DNA of 64,000 bases from an uncultured Fluviicola sp. (GTDB lineage Bacteria; Bacteroidota; Bacteroidia; Flavobacteriales_D; Crocinitomicaceae), in contig NZ_CABHOL010000006.1 of NCBI RefSeq assembly GCF_902168135.1, positions 1-64,000 on the forward strand, in the 5' to 3' direction. The notes beneath the pieces are model-generated. The model did no database searches. It had not been told where the DNA came from and saw only the letters and a list, made by a program, of their open reading frames with translations. The translations under genes and the position numbers were made by a program. How positions within the stretch are numbered: the first letter of the stretch is position 1; every line of letters begins with the position of its first letter. Positions 1 to 9,023 of this stretch are shown here, one piece after another.

Positions 1-65
1 AAGCAGAAGACGGCATACGAGATCTAGTACGGTCTCGTGGGCTCGGAGATGTGTATAAGAGACAG
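1..65 (+). other. Illumina P7/Nextera adapter contamination
   Basis: Bases 1-23 match the Illumina P7 primer (lacking its first C), 24-31 (CTAGTACG) match the Nextera i7 index N702 in adapter orientation, and 32-65 match the Nextera read-2 transposase end, finishing in the Tn5 mosaic end AGATGTGTATAAGAGACAG. This is library-construction sequence left at the end of an assembled contig, not bacterial DNA. Genomic sequence starts at 66. Confidence 0.98.
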
Positions 66-193
66 GCCTGTACGCGGTCTACATCTCCCTGTGTGGGCAA
101 TGCTTCCACTTTCGCAGTACCTGAATTCTTCGCTGTTCCGCAGGCAACTAAGATTGCCACTCCGACAACCGCTAATAAACTGTTTCTCTTCAT
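66..193 (-). CDS. Partial lipoprotein, possibly a c-type cytochrome (3' end missing)
   Basis: Reading leftward from an ATG at 193-191 gives 42 codons that run into the adapter, so the C-terminus is lost. The visible N-terminus has a basic start (MKRN), a hydrophobic stretch and a lipobox (LVAC|G, Cys about residue 18), so an exported lipoprotein is well supported. The following low-complexity linker and the PTQGDVDRVQ segment resemble the start of small Bacteroidota cytochrome-c-like lipoproteins, but no CxxCH motif is inside the fragment, so that identity is only a guess. It is divergent from the cobalamin adenosyltransferase gene, with 148 bp between them. Confidence 0.6.
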
Positions 194-341
194 AATAGCT
201 TTTATTAAAATGGATTAAGAAGCATTCTTTGAATGCACTTAATTAAAAAAATCGTTTTCGTTCAACCAAATATAGACAAAAATCTTCCATGGTAAATAGC
301 CCGCAAGCGATCAATAAATGAAATATCGTTAATTTTAGATT

Positions 342-893
342 ATGAAAATTTACACGAAAAAGGGAGATAAGGGAACAACGGGGCTCATCGGCGGAACGAG
401 ACTTCCCAAGCACCATGTGCGGATTGAAAGCTACGGGACCGTAGATGAATTAAACAGTTACATCGGTTTGTTGCGCGATTTGATCAACGAAGAATCCAAA
501 TCTGCCGTTTTGATCGAAATCCAGGACCGCTTGTTTACCATTGGATCACATTTGGCGGCAGATCCCGTTAAATCAAAAATGACCTTGCCTGAACTGTTTG
601 AAAGCGATGTGACTTACCTCGAAAATCAGATCGACGAAATGGATAATGAGCTGCCTCCGATGAAGTTTTTCGTGCTTCCGGGAGGAAATGTTGTTGTATC
701 TCAATGTCATATTGCTCGCTGTATTTGCAGAAGAGCGGAAAGACTTGTTTCTCATTTGAGCGAAACAGAAACCGTTGAACCATTGATCAGCGCGTACATG
801 AACCGTTTAAGCGACTACTTATTTGTGCTTTCCAGGAAACTGGCTCATGAACTAAATGCTGTTGAAACCCCTTGGAAACCAAGAACAAATTGA
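342..893 (+). CDS. Cob(I)alamin adenosyltransferase (PduO/MMAB type)
   Basis: A 183-residue protein of normal family length. It transfers the adenosyl group of ATP to the cobalt of cob(I)alamin, making adenosylcobalamin in the cytoplasm. The N-terminal ATP-binding signature TKKGDKGTTGL (residues 5-15), the SYGTVDELNSYIG segment (about 30-42), the RRAERL motif (130-135) and the C-terminal NRLSDYLFVLSR helix (154-165) are all PduO-family landmarks. No other B12 gene lies nearby, so in this organism it probably serves B12-dependent enzymes such as methylmalonyl-CoA mutase encoded elsewhere (inference). The ATG at 342 places the ATP motif at the extreme N-terminus, as is usual. Confidence 0.95.
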   Translation: MKIYTKKGDKGTTGLIGGTRLPKHHVRIESYGTVDELNSYIGLLRDLINEESKSAVLIEIQDRLFTIGSHLAADPVKSKMTLPELFESDVTYLENQIDEMDNELPPMKFFVLPGGNVVVSQCHIARCICRRAERLVSHLSETETVEPLISAYMNRLSDYLFVLSRKLAHELNAVETPWKPRTN

Positions 894-949
894 TTTTTAG
901 CACTTTACAAATAAACTAAAAAGTTTTTTTTTAATCCTTGATAAAACAC

Positions 950-979
950 TTGGATTTTTTTAGAATAAGGTTATTTTTG
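950..979 (+). promoter_or_regulatory. Bacteroidota-type promoter for the DUF2795 gene
   Basis: A TTG at 950-952 is followed after 19 bp by TATTTTTG (972-979), matching the Bacteroidota primary sigma consensus TTG-N17-23-TAnnTTTG. It lies about 28 bp upstream of the start codon at 1007. Confidence 0.6.
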
Positions 980-1006
980 CGCAAATAAACAACAATATAC
1001 TAAGAC

Positions 1007-1228
1007 ATGTACTGGACATTAGAACTAGCATCCTACTTAGAAGACGCTCCTTGGCCTGCAACAAAAGATGAGTTAATTGACTATGCGATTCGAGCAGGTG
1101 CACCCTTAGAAGTAGTAGAAAATCTGCAAGATTTAGAAGATGAGGGCGACGTATATGAAAGCATTGAAGAAATCTGGCCGGATTACCCGTCGAAGGATGA
1201 CTTCTTATTTAATGAAGATGAATATTAA
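1007..1228 (+). CDS. DUF2795 domain-containing small acidic protein
   Basis: A 73-residue, strongly acidic protein. The whole chain resembles the DUF2795 family, whose function is not established; the recognisable core is the segment WPATKDELIDYAIRAGAP followed by an acidic helix (EVVENLQDLEDEGDVYESIEE) and a short acidic tail. It stands alone, with its own promoter-like element upstream and a hairpin terminator directly downstream, so it is probably a monocistronic and well-expressed gene. I do not assign a biochemical role. Confidence 0.85.
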   Translation: MYWTLELASYLEDAPWPATKDELIDYAIRAGAPLEVVENLQDLEDEGDVYESIEEIWPDYPSKDDFLFNEDEY

Positions 1229-1246
1229 TTCATAAACACTTTTACA

Positions 1247-1275
1247 AAGGCTCTCATTTCTGAGGGCCTTTTTTA
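1247..1275 (+). terminator. Rho-independent terminator after the DUF2795 gene
   Basis: Stem AAGGCTCTCA (1247-1256), loop TTTC, complementary arm TGAGGGCCTT (1261-1270, one G-U pair), then a run of T. Confidence 0.85.
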
Positions 1276-1373
1276 TATTGCAGACATGCCATGCATCGTA
1301 TGGCTGCGAGCATTAACCATTATTTAACAGCGAAAAATTTGGCGGTCTTTCAACTCTGAATTAGTTTTACATC

Positions 1374-1790
1374 ATGAAAAGTTTGCTTATAGGATTTTTT
1401 CAGCTCTTGTGCGTTATCCAGGTTTTTGGAGCAAATCAGCTGAATGTTCATCCTTCCCACGAAGCAAACACTCTCTTTAAGTTTCAGCAAAATCATTCGG
1501 AACACTCCAAATTTGTGGTTAAACACCATAAATCAAGTGCTGCAATCAATTCCAATACTTCTATTCCTACTGAAGATACGGAATTGATCTTTGAAAGTAT
1601 TGAGGAAGAAACGGAAGACTTTTCATCCCAAAAACACCTTTATAATAATCTGTTCTTTGCTGGTGTTCCGGTAGACCAATCGCTCGATTATCTCTACGGA
1701 ACTACCAAAAACAGCGCTATGTTCTGCGAACAGTTGTCTTTTATTGCAGCAAATAAAAGACACGTGGTTTTCCAGGTATTCAGAATATAG
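1374..1790 (+). CDS. Hypothetical exported protein
   Basis: A 138-residue protein I do not recognise. A hydrophobic N-terminus (MKSLLIGFFQLLCVIQVFGA) looks like a Sec signal peptide with cleavage near residue 20. The mature part is polar, rich in His and Glu (for example HHK near 50 and an acidic ESIEEETEDF stretch near 74), with no cysteine pair or domain signature I can name. It is isolated: 145 bp after the DUF2795 gene and 157 bp before the efflux operon. It could be a lineage-specific periplasmic protein. Confidence 0.55.
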   Translation: MKSLLIGFFQLLCVIQVFGANQLNVHPSHEANTLFKFQQNHSEHSKFVVKHHKSSAAINSNTSIPTEDTELIFESIEEETEDFSSQKHLYNNLFFAGVPVDQSLDYLYGTTKNSAMFCEQLSFIAANKRHVVFQVFRI

Positions 1791-1947
1791 GATCCGGCCG
1801 GCAATCCACTCATTGCCTCCACAAATAATCTTCTTAAAAGACTAATCGGATGTTACTTAAAACAATCCCGTATTAGTTCAGGAAACTATTTCCGGATCAA
1901 AAAATCCAAAAAACATTTTACAACAAAACGATTCAAATCGTTAAAAC

Positions 1948-3039
1948 ATGATTATTATGAAGAAAGTTCTCATTCTCATGAGCCTGATCGTTGCAGTAAG
2001 TGCTGCAAGCTGCGGTCCTAAAACCGAAGAAAAGGAAGAAACCGGTAAACTATTGGTGACAAGTCCTTTATTGAAAGACACCACCATTGTACAGGATTAC
2101 GTTTGTCAAATCCATGCAATCCAGCATATTGAAATCAGAGCCCTGGAAAAAGGTTACCTCCAAAAAATATACGTAGATGAAGGTCAAATGGTGAAAAAAG
2201 GCCAGTTGATGTTCCAGATTATGCCGATGATGTACGAAGCAGAAATGCAGAAAGCACAGGCAGAAGCAAATTTCGCAAAAACAGAGTACCTGAATGCTAA
2301 AATGCTTGCTGACAGCAATGTTATTTCCAAAAATCAATTGGCACTCGTGAAAGCAAAATACGATAAGGCGAAAGCTGAACTATCCTTATCACAAGTACGT
2401 TTGGGCTTCACGGAAATCAAAGCTCCCTTTGACGGGATCATGGACCGCTTCCAGGTTCGTTTGGGAAGTTTGGTGGATGAAGGCGATCTGCTGACAACTC
2501 TTTCCGACAACAGCAAGCTCTGGGTTTACTTCAACGTGCCGGAAGCACAATACCTGAACTTCAAAACAGTTAACCAGGGCGACAACATGAAAAATGTACA
2601 GCTCTTAATGGCAAACAATGAAATCTACGAATACCCGGGGGTGGTAGAAACCATCGAAGCCGATTTCAATAACGAAACAGGTAACATCGCTTTCCGGGCT
2701 ACATTCCCGAATCCGGAAAAACTTCTCAGACACGGAGAAACAGGAAGTATCCAAATGGTTGTCCCGTTAAAACATGCCTTGATTATCCCTCAAAAAGCTA
2801 CTTACGAAGTGCTTGAAAAGAAATACGTATATGTGGTCGATAAAAACAATGTGGTGCATTCAAGAGAGATCGTTATCCGTTCTGAAATCCCGGATCTGTA
2901 CATTCTGAAAAGCGGATTGAAAACAGACGAACGCATTCTCCTGGAAGGAATTCGCAAGGTCAGAGACGGTGATAAGATCACTTACAAGTACCAGGAACCG
3001 AATTCAGTGATTTCCAACCTGAAAGTTTACACGGAGTAA
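1948..3039 (+). CDS. RND efflux periplasmic adaptor (AcrA/MexA family) lipoprotein
   Basis: First gene of a tripartite efflux operon; 25 bp before the pump gene. The adaptor bridges the inner-membrane RND pump and the outer-membrane channel. The N-terminus carries a signal peptide with a lipobox ending at Cys22 (SAASC), so it is lipid-anchored. Visible architecture: lipoyl half (IRALEKGYLQKIYVDEGQMV, about 62-80), an alpha-helical hairpin (about 95-150, coiled-coil character), second lipoyl half (FTEIKAPFDGIMDRF), beta-barrel region, and a membrane-proximal C-terminal domain ending near 350. The ATG at 1957 (MKKVLIL) is an equally plausible start and gives a more typical lipoprotein signal. 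No adjacent regulator gene is present. Confidence 0.93.
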   Translation: MIIMKKVLILMSLIVAVSAASCGPKTEEKEETGKLLVTSPLLKDTTIVQDYVCQIHAIQHIEIRALEKGYLQKIYVDEGQMVKKGQLMFQIMPMMYEAEMQKAQAEANFAKTEYLNAKMLADSNVISKNQLALVKAKYDKAKAELSLSQVRLGFTEIKAPFDGIMDRFQVRLGSLVDEGDLLTTLSDNSKLWVYFNVPEAQYLNFKTVNQGDNMKNVQLLMANNEIYEYPGVVETIEADFNNETGNIAFRATFPNPEKLLRHGETGSIQMVVPLKHALIIPQKATYEVLEKKYVYVVDKNNVVHSREIVIRSEIPDLYILKSGLKTDERILLEGIRKVRDGDKITYKYQEPNSVISNLKVYTE

Positions 3040-3063
3040 TACCCATTTTAATCCGACCAGATT

Positions 3064-6000
3064 ATGTTTAATAAATTCATACACAGACCTGTTTTAGCGA
3101 TCGTGCTATCATTGGTCATCATATTCATGGGTGTACTTGCGATCAGCGGACTATCCACTTCCCAGTTCCCGGAAATCGCACCGCCCACAGTTATCGTAAG
3201 AGCTTCCTACCCGGGAGCGAGCGCGAAAGTACTTACAGAATCCGTTCTGATTCCGCTGGAACAAGCTGTAAATGGTGTTCCCGGAATGAAATACATGACC
3301 TCCGATGCAACCAGTGCCGGAGAAGCCAACATCCAAATCGTATTCAACCTGGGGACAGACCCCGACCAGGCGCTCGTGCAGGTAAATACACGTATTGCAC
3401 AGGTGTTGAACCGTCTGCCTGTATTGGTACAGCGTGAAGGGGTTATCGTAAACCGGATCATGCCGAGCATGTTGATGTATGTCAACCTGTACAGTAAAGA
3501 CCCGAAAGCCGACATGAAATTCATTTTCAACGTTGCCGGTGTAAATATGATCCCTGAATTACAGCGTATCAACGGGATTGGTCAGGCAAGTATCCTGGGA
3601 AGCCGCCAGTACGCCATGCGTATTTGGTTAAAACCGGACCGTATGCGGGCTTATAATATTTCCACGGATGAGATCATGGAAGCGCTCAATACACAAAGTG
3701 TCATCGGATCTCCTGGACGTATCGGACGAAGTGATGGTAAACGTGCAGAAGCATTGGAATACGTATTGACTTACAAGGGCCGTTTCAACGAAGCTGACGA
3801 ATATAAGAATGTCATTATCCGTTCGAACCCGGACGGAGAAATCCTGCGCCTGAAAGACGTAGCGAATGTAGAACTTGGTAGTGAGTACTACGATATTTAC
3901 TCCAACAAAGATGAATATCCTTCGGCTGCAATTGTATTAAAGCAGACTTACGGAAGTAACGCAACGGAAGTGATCGAACGGGTGAAAGAAAAACTGGAAG
4001 AATTGAAAAAAACATCCTTCCCTCCGGGAATGGAATACGAGATCAGTTATGATGTTTCGAACTTCCTGGACGCATCCGTTGAAAAAGTAATCCATACACT
4101 CGGGGAAGCATTTATCCTGGTGGCATTGGTGGTATTCTTATTCCTGGGAGACTTCCGCTCTACGCTGATTCCAACCATTGCTGTTCCGGTTTCTTTGATC
4201 GGTGCATTCATCTTCATGCAGCTATTTGGTCTAACCATCAACCTCATCACCCTTTTCGCATTGGTATTGGCAATCGGTATTGTTGTGGATGACGCCATAG
4301 TCGTCGTCGAGGCCGTCCATGCCAAGATGGAAGAAGAACACCTCTCCCCTTACCAGGCGGTCAAAAAAGTACTGAAAGAGATCAGCGGCGCCGTAATTGC
4401 AATCACCTTATTGATGACAGCCGTATTCGTTCCGGTAGCATTTATGACCGGTCCGGTGGGAATTTTCTACCGCCAGTTCGCAATTACCATGGCAACCTCC
4501 ATCGTTCTTTCCGGATTAGTTGCATTGACACTGACACCGGTTCTTTGCGCCATGCTGTTGAAAAACAACCATGGAAAACCGCGTAAGAAAACCCCAATCA
4601 ATCGTTTCCTGGACTGGTTCAACAGAGGGTTTGAAAAATTGACAGGAAGATATGTCGGTTTATTGAATAAAATCGTGAATCGAAGACTGGTAACAGCCGT
4701 TATCCTGATTGCATTCGGTCTGGGGATTTTCGGATTGAGTGAAAAACTTCCTTCCGGTTTCATTCCCAGTGAAGACCAGGGAATGATCTACGCCATTATC
4801 CAGACACCTCCGGGATCTACCCTGGAAAGAACAAACGACATTGCGCGCAAACTTCAGGCAATCGCAGAAAAAGTAGATGGTATCAAATCCGTTTCTGCGC
4901 TGGCCGGATACGAAGTATTGACTGAAGGACGTGGTTCCAACGCCGGAACGTGCTTGATTAACCTGGAACCGTGGTCTGAAAGAAAGCACAATGTTCAGGA
5001 GATCATTTACGAATTGGAAGAAAAAGCAAAAGTGATTCCCGGAGCTACGATTGAGTTCTTTGATCCACCTGCCGTGCCCGGTTATGGTGCTGCGGGAGGT
5101 TTTACCCTTCAGTTATTGGATAAAACCAATACCGGAGATTATTTGGAACTGGAGCGCGTGAACACCGAATTCATGAATGCCCTGCGAAAACGCAAAGAGA
5201 TCACCGGTTTATTTACCTTCTACAGCGCAAACTATCCGCAATACGAACTTCAAATCAACAACGATTTGGCGATGCAGAAAGGAGTTTCCATCGGAAATGC
5301 CATGAATACCCTCTCCATTCTAATCGGTAGTACCTACGAACTCGGTTTCATCAAGTATCAGCGTTTCTTTAAAGTATTCGTTCAGGCCTCGCCCGAATAC
5401 AGAAGACTACCGGAAGACATTATGAAGCTCTATGTAAAAAACGACCGCGGCGAAATGGTTCCCTTCTCAGCCTTTATGAAAATTGTAAAATCACAGGGAG
5501 CGAATGAGATCAACCGTTACAACATGTACACCACAGCATCCATTCGCGGTTCTGCGGCAAAAGGATACAGTTCCGGCGAAGCTATTAAAGCCGCACAGGA
5601 AGTTGCCAAACAAGTATTGCCAAGAGGTTACGACATCGACTGGGGAGGACTTTCCAAGGATGAAGTAATGCGTGGAAATGAAGCTTTATACATTTTCATT
5701 GTCGTATTGATCTTCGTTTACTTCGTATTGGCAGCGCAGTATGAAAGTTTCATCATTCCGCTGGCAGTAATCCTGTCTCTTCCTGCCGGAGTGTTCGGAT
5801 CGTTCCTGTTGATCAAACTGATGGGACTGGAGAACAACATTTACGCCCAGGTAGGTTTGGTCATGCTCGTTGGTCTCTTAGGAAAGAACGCCGTCCTGAT
5901 CGTGGAATTTGCCATGCAGAAGCACCACGAAGGCGCAACCGTTCTTGAGGCTGCGATTGAAGGTGCAAAAGTGCGTTTCCGCCCGATTTTGATGACTTCG

Positions 6001-6273
6001 TTCGCCTTCATCGCCGGATTGATTCCATTGGTCATTGCTACCGGTCCGGGAGCTATCGGAAACAGAACGATCGGTGCCTGCGCCCTCGGAGGAATGCTCT
6101 TCGGAACTATTTTCGGAGTGATTATTATTCCCGGTTTGTACTACATTTTCGGCACACTGGCGGAAGGCCGTAAACTGATCAAAAATGAGGATGACAGCTC
6201 TTTAACGGAAGACTTCGTTCACGCAATAGACAATTTTCCAACAACAGATGAAACCGAAGACAATGCGCACTAA
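3064..6273 (+). CDS. RND multidrug efflux permease (HAE1/AcrB family)
   Basis: A 1069-residue inner-membrane proton/drug antiporter, full family length. It begins with the typical FIHRPVLAIVLSLVI first membrane helix. The proton-relay aspartates of TM4 are present as Asp409-Asp410 (GIVVDDAIVVVE), and the TM10 lysine as Lys941 (LLGKNAVLIVEFA), equivalent to AcrB D407/D408 and K940. Two large periplasmic loops follow TM1 and TM7 as expected. It overlaps the start of the outer-membrane factor gene, supporting an operon adaptor-pump-channel. Substrates cannot be read from the sequence; hydrophobic/amphiphilic drugs, bile-like compounds or dyes are usual for this family. Confidence 0.96.
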   Translation: MFNKFIHRPVLAIVLSLVIIFMGVLAISGLSTSQFPEIAPPTVIVRASYPGASAKVLTESVLIPLEQAVNGVPGMKYMTSDATSAGEANIQIVFNLGTDPDQALVQVNTRIAQVLNRLPVLVQREGVIVNRIMPSMLMYVNLYSKDPKADMKFIFNVAGVNMIPELQRINGIGQASILGSRQYAMRIWLKPDRMRAYNISTDEIMEALNTQSVIGSPGRIGRSDGKRAEALEYVLTYKGRFNEADEYKNVIIRSNPDGEILRLKDVANVELGSEYYDIYSNKDEYPSAAIVLKQTYGSNATEVIERVKEKLEELKKTSFPPGMEYEISYDVSNFLDASVEKVIHTLGEAFILVALVVFLFLGDFRSTLIPTIAVPVSLIGAFIFMQLFGLTINLITLFALVLAIGIVVDDAIVVVEAVHAKMEEEHLSPYQAVKKVLKEISGAVIAITLLMTAVFVPVAFMTGPVGIFYRQFAITMATSIVLSGLVALTLTPVLCAMLLKNNHGKPRKKTPINRFLDWFNRGFEKLTGRYVGLLNKIVNRRLVTAVILIAFGLGIFGLSEKLPSGFIPSEDQGMIYAIIQTPPGSTLERTNDIARKLQAIAEKVDGIKSVSALAGYEVLTEGRGSNAGTCLINLEPWSERKHNVQEIIYELEEKAKVIPGATIEFFDPPAVPGYGAAGGFTLQLLDKTNTGDYLELERVNTEFMNALRKRKEITGLFTFYSANYPQYELQINNDLAMQKGVSIGNAMNTLSILIGSTYELGFIKYQRFFKVFVQASPEYRRLPEDIMKLYVKNDRGEMVPFSAFMKIVKSQGANEINRYNMYTTASIRGSAAKGYSSGEAIKAAQEVAKQVLPRGYDIDWGGLSKDEVMRGNEALYIFIVVLIFVYFVLAAQYESFIIPLAVILSLPAGVFGSFLLIKLMGLENNIYAQVGLVMLVGLLGKNAVLIVEFAMQKHHEGATVLEAAIEGAKVRFRPILMTSFAFIAGLIPLVIATGPGAIGNRTIGACALGGMLFGTIFGVIIIPGLYYIFGTLAEGRKLIKNEDDSSLTEDFVHAIDNFPTTDETEDNAH

Positions 6274-7705
6274 ACATAAAATAGGAAGCTGGTTAATCAT
6301 TACAGCGCTGGCAGTCAGTGTTACAGCCTGTAAAGACCTGAAAATTGCTTTCAAGACGGAAAATAAAACAACTCCTGAGTCGTACCTGGGATCTGCCTCT
6401 AAGGACAGCACCAATACAGCTGCGATCAAGTGGAAAGATTTCTTCAAGGACCAAAATTTGGTTGCCCTGATCGATACTGCACTGAAAAACAACCAGGAAT
6501 TGAACATTACGATGCAGGAAATCAATATTGCCAAAGCAGAAGTAAGAGCCAAAAAAGGGGAATTTCTGCCTTCTGCCGGTGTCCGCGTTGGCGCCGGTGT
6601 GGAAAAAGTAGGTGAATACACCCGAGATGGTGCAGTAGAGAAAAACCTGCCGGTCCACGACGGAAAAGCATTCCCGGAACCTCTTGGAGACTTGATGGTC
6701 GGTGTGAATGCATCCTGGGAAATCGATATCTGGCGTAAATTGCGAAACGGAAGAGATGCAGCCGCATCCCGTTACCTGGCGAGTGTAGAAGGGAAAAACT
6801 TCATGGTCACAAACCTCGTGGCTGAAATTTCCGAATCGTATTACGAATTGATGGCTTATGACAACAAGCTGGAGATTTTGAAGCAAAACTTAGAGATCCA
6901 GAAAAATGCCCTTGAAATTGTGAAACTGCAAAAAACTGCCGGTGAAGTCACCGAATTAGCTGTAAAAAAGTTTGAAGCAGAGGTTTACAAAAACCAAAGT
7001 CATTTATTCTACATCCAGCAGCAGATTGTTGAAGCAGAAAACAGGATCAATTTCCTGGTCGGACGTTTTCCACAGCCTGTCCAGCGCAATTCTGCGGCCT
7101 TTCAGCAGATGGTACCGGATACGATTTACAGCGGAATTCCGTCCCAATTATTGCAGAATCGTCCGGATATCCGACAGGCGGAACTGGACCTGGCAGCTTC
7201 CAAACTGGATGTGAAAGTTGCAAGAGCACAGTTCTACCCTTCCCTGCGCATTACAGCCGGAGTTGGTTACCAGGCTTTCAATGTGAAGTACCTGATCACT
7301 TCCCCGCAATCGTTGTTGTATAACATCGCGGGCGATTTGATTGCTCCGCTAATCAATAGAAATGCCCTGAAAGCAAAATACGCTTCTGCAAATGCAAAGC
7401 AGTTCCAGGCTGTTTACAAATACGAACAAACTATCCTGAATGCTTACATCGAAGTAACAAACCGGGTAACGAAAGTTCAGAACCTGAAAAACAGTTACGA
7501 CCTGAAGCAAAAACAGGTGGATGCCATGAATCAGTCGATTACAATCTCGACCAACTTGTTTAAGTCTGCTAAAGCAGATTACATGGAAGTCTTAATGACA
7601 CAGCGGGATGCGATCGAAGCCAAGTTTGACCTGATCGAGATCAAACAGGAACAGCTTTACAATATGGTAAGTGTATATCAAGCCCTTGGAGGCGGATGGA
7701 GATAA
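6248..7705 (+). CDS. Outer-membrane efflux factor (TolC/OprM/NodT family) lipoprotein
   Basis: Third gene of the efflux operon, overlapping the pump gene by 26 bp (or 11 bp if the ATG at 6263 is used). The 485-residue product has a lipobox ending at Cys28 (SVTAC), giving an outer-membrane lipoprotein. Two outer-membrane efflux repeats are visible with long alpha-helical, coiled-coil-forming segments; the motif NRPDIRQAELDLAASKLDVK (about 304-323) is typical of the NodT/OprM group. A strong terminator follows at 7741, ending the operon. Confidence 0.94.
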   Translation: MKPKTMRTKHKIGSWLIITALAVSVTACKDLKIAFKTENKTTPESYLGSASKDSTNTAAIKWKDFFKDQNLVALIDTALKNNQELNITMQEINIAKAEVRAKKGEFLPSAGVRVGAGVEKVGEYTRDGAVEKNLPVHDGKAFPEPLGDLMVGVNASWEIDIWRKLRNGRDAAASRYLASVEGKNFMVTNLVAEISESYYELMAYDNKLEILKQNLEIQKNALEIVKLQKTAGEVTELAVKKFEAEVYKNQSHLFYIQQQIVEAENRINFLVGRFPQPVQRNSAAFQQMVPDTIYSGIPSQLLQNRPDIRQAELDLAASKLDVKVARAQFYPSLRITAGVGYQAFNVKYLITSPQSLLYNIAGDLIAPLINRNALKAKYASANAKQFQAVYKYEQTILNAYIEVTNRVTKVQNLKNSYDLKQKQVDAMNQSITISTNLFKSAKADYMEVLMTQRDAIEAKFDLIEIKQEQLYNMVSVYQALGGGWR

Positions 7706-7740
7706 TAATCACCGCAAGTCAACTTTAAATGGATAAGTGG

Positions 7741-7770
7741 AAAGCACCAGTCGGTTGACTGGTGCTTTTT
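7741..7770 (+). terminator. Terminator of the RND efflux operon
   Basis: Perfect 10-bp stem AGCACCAGTC (7743-7752) / GACTGGTGCT (7757-7766), loop GGTT, flanked by A and T runs; 35 bp after the stop codon of the channel gene. Confidence 0.9.
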
Positions 7771-7801
7771 GATTATTAGAAGAGATTTACCAGAAGAGAA
7801 C

Positions 7802-7833
7802 AAAAAAGGCATCCGCTAAATAACGAATGCCTT
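7802..7833 (-). terminator. Terminator of ychF
   Basis: On the minus strand a 10-bp stem AAGGCATTCG / CGGATGCCTT (one G-U) is followed by TTTTTT, 22 bp past the ychF stop codon. Together with the terminator at 7741 it separates two convergent transcripts. Confidence 0.85.
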
Positions 7834-7855
7834 CCAACTATTTAAGATTTAGTAT

Positions 7856-8953
7856 TTATACATTAAATCTGAAATGCATGATGTCGCCATCCTGCACAAT
7901 GTATTCTTTTCCTTCTACTTTAAATTTCCCGGCTTCTTTTACTGCTGCTTCGGAACCTAAAGTCGTGTAGTCGTCGTATTTCATCACTTCTGCGCGGATA
8001 AATCCTTTCTCGAAATCCGTGTGGATTACTCCTGCAGCCTGCGGAGCCGTTGCACCTACAGGAACCGTCCAGGCTCTTACTTCTTTCACTCCGGCTGTAA
8101 AGTATGTTTGAAGGTTCAACAAGGAATAAGCTGAGCGGATCAAACGGTTCACACCCGGTTCTTCCAAACCTAGTTCTTCCAGGAACATCTGGCGTTCTTC
8201 ATAAGTTTCCAATTCGGAAATATCTGCTTCGATCTTTGCTCCAACGATCAGGATCTGTGCATTCTCATCTTTTACCGCCTCACGAACTGCTTCAACGTGT
8301 GCATTTCCTGTTTTAACAGCAGATTCCTCTACGTTACAAACATACATCACCGGCTTGGAAGTAATCAACTGGAACTTCTGAACAATCTCTCTTTCTTTTT
8401 CATCAAAACTCATGGAGCGAACAGATTTTCCCTGCTCCAAAGTAGCTTTGATAGCAAGTGCCAGGTCATTTTCCTTAACCACTTCTTTATCTCCTGATTT
8501 CAACATGCGGGCCAAAGACTGGATTCTTTTTTCGATCGATTCCAAATCTTTCAGCTGCAACTCGATATCGATAATCTCTTTGTCACTTACCGGGTCTACA
8601 CGTCCGTCAACGTGGATAATGTTCCCGTCTTCAAAACAGCGCAGTACGTGCAGAATAGCATCTGTTTCACGGATATTTGCTAAGAATTGGTTCCCCAAAC
8701 CTTCTCCTTTCGAAGCACCTTTCACCAAACCGGCGATATCCACGATTTCCATGGTTGTCGGAACTACTCTTTCCGGGTTTACCATCGATTCCAATTTCTC
8801 CAAACGCGGATCAGGAACAGAAATCGTTCCTACATTCGGTTCGATCGTACAGAAAGGAAAATTCGCAGATTGCGCTTTAGCGTTGGATAAACAATTAAAC
8901 AAAGTCGACTTACCCACATTCGGCAAACCAACAATTCCGCATTTCAATGCCAT
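7856..8953 (-). CDS. ychF: Redox-regulated ATPase YchF (OLA1 family)
   Basis: A 365-residue ribosome-associated P-loop ATPase, standard length. Walker A is GLPNVGKST (residues 8-16), the G2/G3 region includes DIAGLVKGASKGEGLGNQFL (about 73-92), and the base-specificity loop reads NVEE in place of NKxD, the change that lets YchF prefer ATP over GTP. A C-terminal TGS domain (about 281-363) ends in GDIMHFRFNV. It is a single-gene unit flanked by its own promoter-like element and terminator. Confidence 0.97.
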   Translation of the reverse strand: MALKCGIVGLPNVGKSTLFNCLSNAKAQSANFPFCTIEPNVGTISVPDPRLEKLESMVNPERVVPTTMEIVDIAGLVKGASKGEGLGNQFLANIRETDAILHVLRCFEDGNIIHVDGRVDPVSDKEIIDIELQLKDLESIEKRIQSLARMLKSGDKEVVKENDLALAIKATLEQGKSVRSMSFDEKEREIVQKFQLITSKPVMYVCNVEESAVKTGNAHVEAVREAVKDENAQILIVGAKIEADISELETYEERQMFLEELGLEEPGVNRLIRSAYSLLNLQTYFTAGVKEVRAWTVPVGATAPQAAGVIHTDFEKGFIRAEVMKYDDYTTLGSEAAVKEAGKFKVEGKEYIVQDGDIMHFRFNV

Positions 8954-8967
8954 AAAAAAATTTTTTG

Positions 8968-8975
8968 CAAAGGTA
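8968..8975 (-). promoter_or_regulatory. Candidate -7 element for ychF
   Basis: Minus-strand TACCTTTG matches TAnnTTTG and sits 15 bp before the ychF start codon; no clear -33 TTG was found at the right spacing. Confidence 0.4.
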
Positions 8976-9023
8976 ATTTATAATTGCAAATGATTTCACA
9001 GAAAGTATGTTTGCATCAAGATA

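Noticed and set aside
3207-3572. Long minus-strand ORFs within the RND pump gene (also at 6293-6886 and 8412-8993)
   Set aside because: They are shadows of strong coding genes, with Cys-, Phe- or Ser-rich compositions and no domain pattern.
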